Origin: Atopsyche davidsoni
Lineage: Eukaryota > Arthropoda > Insecta > Trichoptera > Hydrobiosidae
Length of the DNA: 64,000 nt
Direction of reading: 5' to 3'
Assembly (NCBI GenBank): GCA_022113835.1
Contig: JAILWY010000027.1
Span: 1,862,501-1,926,500 of the forward strand
A model generated the notes under the pieces. It did no database searches. It was not told where the DNA came from and saw nothing but the letters and a program-made list of their open reading frames with translations. The number at the start of each line of letters is the position of its first letter. The first letter of the stretch is position 1. A program made the position numbers and the translations under genes. Of this stretch, positions 39,101-45,100 are shown piece after piece.

Positions 39101-42100
39101 GATTTAGTTTCGTTTTCACGCGGTTTTCGGCGAGAGGATATATATTGGTAGCATTTAAAAGCCAGAGCCATGTCACCTTTAAAAAAATATATTTATTTTA
39201 TATGTATATTCGCAGGTCTTGACACCCAATGTAAGCCGATGATTTTAGGTATTATGCTGCGTAGCGATTATTGACTTCCGATGTGGAACACAGTATAATA
39301 AGATTTACCAAAGTGGCGAGCGCACCTCTCCGAACTAACGTGTACAAGGAACTGAATCTCTGAAAGTGGTAATAATACAAAGACTGAATCATTTAAGTAC
39401 ATGTGTAAACAATATAAGATATTCAGCTTTGGTTTTTTTTAAAGCCTTCATCGAAGCTCTTGAAGTAGCATTTATACTTATATTTTATTTTATTTTTAAT
39501 TTCATTCAACAAAGTACTTTTTTATACTCAATTAACCTATGTTATTTTTTTCTGTTTGCATTATGTTACAAAATATACACAAATATGATCCAACTTTCAT
39601 GACCATTGATTTACTGTGCAATTATAACTAAGAGAAACCTGGAATCGTTATTTGTAATGTTGAAACCAATATATCTAGTTTTTATATAGTAAATATTACC
39701 TGAAGATATATTGCACAAAGAATAAACCTTTTGTTGTGTTATATTACATTTTACATAAATACCAACAGTAGATTTTCTAAAGCTCAGTCTTTCGTGTGAA
39801 GACAAGAAAGACTGCGCATAGAATATAATGCAATGTTTCATAAACTGCATAGAGAATGCGTTTTTTTAATCTACGCAGGGATCTATGCAGTTACCTTATG
39901 AACCTCCCTTTGGGATCTCGCAACGCGAACCACCATGAGAATTGATCCAATTTGTGGGATGAATTATTGCCCGTTTGTCTGCAGAACTATCTGCGCTACA
40001 GAAATATGAAATATTTTGCTAAAATTATCATATTGAGAAATGAGAAAATTGTTTCATAGTTTATTGAACTTATTTAAAAAATGTTTTTGACTAAATGGTA
40101 AACACGAATTAAATTATAACAGACATATTTGAAGGAGGGGGGGGGGGGGGGGGTGATGAGAATCCCATGCATAATCTATTATATATATAGACTAGTATTT
40201 GTTTAAATAAAACAATCAGTTATGGATACCGATGATATAATAAATATTAAAAGCATATATAATTCAACAATGAAACTGAATTATTGTTAGCGTATTTTAA
40301 TAGCTAAGTGGGAAATATGTGTTGTAAGTTATTCGCTCTACCGATTTCAAGGAACAATCATTGTATACATTACTCACGTTTGTATGTAATGCTTGTTTTT
40401 TTTTTGTAATAGCAGTATCATGAAAAGCAAAAATGCTTTTTGCTATTCTCCGCGTGTGTCTGTCGGTGATTCGGTATTTTTCTGTACTTAAATCGACATC
40501 GGCAAGGTCGCAGTGTTTTTGGCGAGTCAGATCCGTCACAGCCTTTGCGCAGTGCTTACATGAGTGAGGCTGTTGTCACAATCCACTAATAGCTCCCTGC
40601 CTGCTACGGTGCCTGTAATTTTATAAATAACACAGGCTGTGATCGGAGGTTTCCCGTCGGTGCGATTGCGATACGAGTGCAACGGATGCGTAGACCAGTG
40701 AATCGAAACACGAGCATTCGAAACGAAACGTTGCGCCGTTTCGATTGGCGAAACGATAATATTAAACTCAGCCTGTGATAGGTTCGTTTGCTGTTTTTTA
40801 TAATCTTGTAGCTTTGTTTTTTGCGATTACGAAGTACTGGCTAATATATTACGTTTGTTTGTTTTGTAAATAATTAATTAGTAAAACAATTATACCGGTG
40901 GCGTGCAGTCTTGTCATAAGTAGAATAGAGCTAGTAAGAAAGTTTTTACTCCTTGAATTTCAGTGAAGAATACCAGCCAAATCAGCCTTTAATGTGATTT
41001 TTTAAAGAATTAATTTAACTAGGTGTAAGAGAACTTTATTAAACTCAATCTGAATGAAATAAAGCTAGCCAAATTATTTTTAAATTCTCTACAAAAAAAT
41101 CTCCGATTGGAATCTGTGCTTATTTATTTATTTATAAAGCCTTAAAAGTGTTGGAATTTATTGCATTAAAAATAATAAAAAAACATGCAAAACTGTTTCA
41201 ATTCAAATGATATAATATCCAGTAGCTCGTACGTAACTTGAGTATGTTAATTAATAATAATATCACTTAGCTTGATAATATTCAAAATTATATAAGCAAT
41301 AATGTTAAGTGAATGCTACACATGTAATACAAAATGCGATGGAATAAAATGACATCATAGTATAATATTTTATTTGTAATAAATATACTATTCCACAAAT
41401 TAACACCTAAAATCCATTTCATTTAACTGTCTAAGATTGGTTTGTGGAAATTAAAATTTTATTAAAATCAAGAGTTTTTAAGCAATCATCTAAAGAACCC
41501 TGCGGTTTCAAGACATGCTTTATTTATTTAACAGATTTTATAACTACTGTAAGGAATATATTGATTAGAGCATATTAAATTTATTTATTTCATATGTTGA
41601 AAATAAATGTAAAAAAACTATTTATATAAAATTTAATTTATGTTTGAATTTTACATTGCTTCTAACGTTAGGAGTTAGTTATATATACAATAAATATATA
41701 TATATGATAATATATATATATAGTATAAACCTCTGTTTTTTTTTCGTCAAAATATATCAAAGAACTTATTTGATGTTGTTTCAAGAAAAAATCCTCATTT
41801 TAATTATTTTTAGGGTACTCAATATTTCTTCACAAATAAAAATGAATATTGCGCTCGTAGTTTGCGAATGCATCTGAGTAGCATGAAATGACAAAAAATA
41901 AATCATCGAAGATGAATTCAGAGTGCCAGGACCAAAACGTCGGATTACAAAAACCACTATGCGGCTGAACACCCAAGAAGTGGTTTTTCCACTGTGCTAG
42001 AGAGGTATTCTAACAATTTAGTATATTTCAACACAGAGACTGAGGTGGCGTGTTCACTTCATTAATACAACACGCTTGCTCTAATTTTATATATGGAAGA

Positions 42101-45100
42101 GTATAACTCCGCAGAGAATTCCTATTGTGTTGAAATATTATTGGTAGAACAGAATTTGCCGTCTGTACGTGAGGTGTTCCAAATCACGCGTCTGCCGCTC
42201 TAAATGCAGTTTGCTTGCGAAATAATTGCATTCTTGCTATAAACTTAATCGCAGGTGTTATAAATATGTTAACTGCAGAACAGCCGCCATCTTTAAACGC
42301 ATCAGCAATAAAATGCACCCAAGTAAACATTAATAAAATAATCATACAAAAGAAATCTACTGAAATGACAAGTCTGACACATTTAGAATTGCATTCTTAT
42401 GAAAAAATATATTTTTTTAATAAATAGACATTTTTTAATTGTTATTTTTATATAATCAATATTATAAAAACAATATTTTAAATGGTATCTTAACTTTTCA
42501 CTTAGTAACGAAAACCCTTCAATATAAAATTCAAAGTAAATATCTACCTGGAAAAACATTGCTTAAATAAACGTGTCATAACTATTCGTGATTCTTCATA
42601 TATACCCAAAAAGAGCATATTTCCAAGAAACTGTTTTCCTGCTTTGTAATCTGTAACTAGTTTTACACATTTCACAGAACAAACTTATAGAAATCTAAAT
42701 TTATTGCTTACGTTTAATTTTAAAATTTATGTGTCCTCTGCGTGTCATTGTAAACAATTATTTAATTGCTTCGAGTACAATGCTGCTTTAGAAATCTATT
42801 GAATTTTTTTTCTAAAAAGAACTAATATTTCATTTATACGCAAGACAAATACACAAAAGAAAATATTTAGAGTACTTTCTTTCGATAATTGCAGACCATC
42901 CAGAATCCTCAATCACGCGTGTATCCAAATACGACTTAAACAATGTTGAATAGTTCATGTATTTCAATGAAGCGTTTCTCACATGTAATGGCCGTAGCAC
43001 ATATTTCCAAAAATGGGTGGAAAGATGTCAATACGTGTCTTTTATCAAAACAGACAGTGAGAAAAAAAAAGAGAATGGCGGTCAAAACAAAAGAGAACGA
43101 AAACAAACGACGGCTATATAGGAAAAGAAAGGACATGTGCTGTGATTGATGAAGGTCTCTCGAGACGTTTCTACGTAGATCTGAACTTCATAAACGACAT
43201 ATAAAAACTGCGTTTTATTGAGTAAAGATTAAATTTAAAGCAAAATAAGTCCACAGATAAACATTACAAGTCAATTTTACCTTTACTACCACTTCTTCTT
43301 GACTTTCAGTTTTACTCGTCTAAATACTTACATACTCCTATTTAAAAACATATCCAATCTTTTTCATAGCTTCTCAAGTCCATAGTCTTTACTCCTCATA
43401 TGCTTATGTTACATTTTTGCTAAAAATATAGCTTAAATTTGCAAATACTGTCTGGCTACCCTTTTTTTTTCAGCTATTTCACTATTGGCAATCATTCCAA
43501 AAAACGCAAATTGGATGTTATACTTTTGAATTATCCGAATTTCACAGTAAAATTTTATGTGAACGAGTAAATCGAAGGACTGGTAGATTTTCAGTACTAA
43601 AGCCTGAGTAATTATTGTGTAATGGAGAGTAACAACTTTATTCCATGAATTTATTTAATGGTCCGCAGTTAAATTTCAATTTTGTTTCTGGTAATTTTAA
43701 ATTTAAATAATTGAGGTTTAAGTATCATGAATTCAATTGTAAGGTATTTACGCTATTAGTATGCATATTAGAATAAAATCATTACGTAATATTTTTTTTA
43801 GAAACGGCGTTTCTATTTTTATGGCAAAGCATAAGAAGTGAATAAACCTATCACACTATGTAAGAATAATAATATTTCGCTGGATCAGATATCATATTTT
43901 GGCACAATAGGTGCGTGTCAATTTTCATTAATATTTAAATAAACTATTTACATATAAATATGTTTTATATAATTTTTTTAATGAACTGAAGATAAAATCT
44001 TATTAATGATATTTTATGCTTATAATCTGAAAAACAAATTTGAATGAAACCTCTGTAATGCTATTTGATAAAACCTTCAAAAATATTTAAAATAATTAAT
44101 GAAGTATTAATAATAAGTTTTGTTATTCACGACACCTTAGTTTAATTTGTAATAATCCATACAAGGCTGAAATCCAAATATCCTTAGATATGCATATTTG
44201 CTAGGCACTTTGTTGATAGATTTTAAAAAATCAGGTATAAATAAAATAAAAATCTCTCCAAGCAGAAAATTATAGATCAAATTTTAAACTTCAGATTTTT
44301 ATGGCTTTTGCAGAAAACTAACAGCTTTCATGCCTGTATAGACCGCATTACACTTGTAAAGTATTTCTTGAAATATAATTATTAATAATTACTTGCGATT
44401 ATAATTTAATACTAATATAGTTATTATTTGTGTTTTATAGTTCGACTGTGAGACAGAAAGTGTTAATCACAGGTGATTTCGCGACAAACCAGATGACCGC
44501 TCTCTAGTGCACTTACAGTAGTAATATAATATCTATTATCGTATATTATCTGATAATAAATCTTTGCCAATATGATACAGTGATCTTCTTAGTTATATTG
44601 ATAAAAAAATAAAAATAATAAGTTTATGTGCTACGGGAAACTTGATAAGAGGTATACCTGTTTTTTTGAGTTATATATTTTTTTATACAAAAGAAAAGTT
44701 TGTGAAATAAAATTAACATCTCTTTATTAACTGATTGACTATACATAGAGTGCTTAAATTATTACAAAACTGAGTGAGTAGCATCTTGCTTATATACAGT
44801 GGGATTTTAAAATGAAGTACACAAGATATAAAATCATTTGTAGTCAGAAGAAAATTCGGCATCGACCGGCTGGAGTGAAAGTTTTTAAAATAAAACATAA
44901 TTAAAAAAAAAGCCCATGGTTTCAACAGGATTTGAATCCCAATACCATATAATCAACGTGTAATATCATTAGTCATTAATTTATACGCAATTAAAAAGAT
45001 ATTTAAATAAAAATTATTATGTGGGTATTAGAAATTTAATAACTTTAGATGTATTAATTTATTTGCCTATTTATATTAACAGTCTGTTTTCTTGGTCGTT

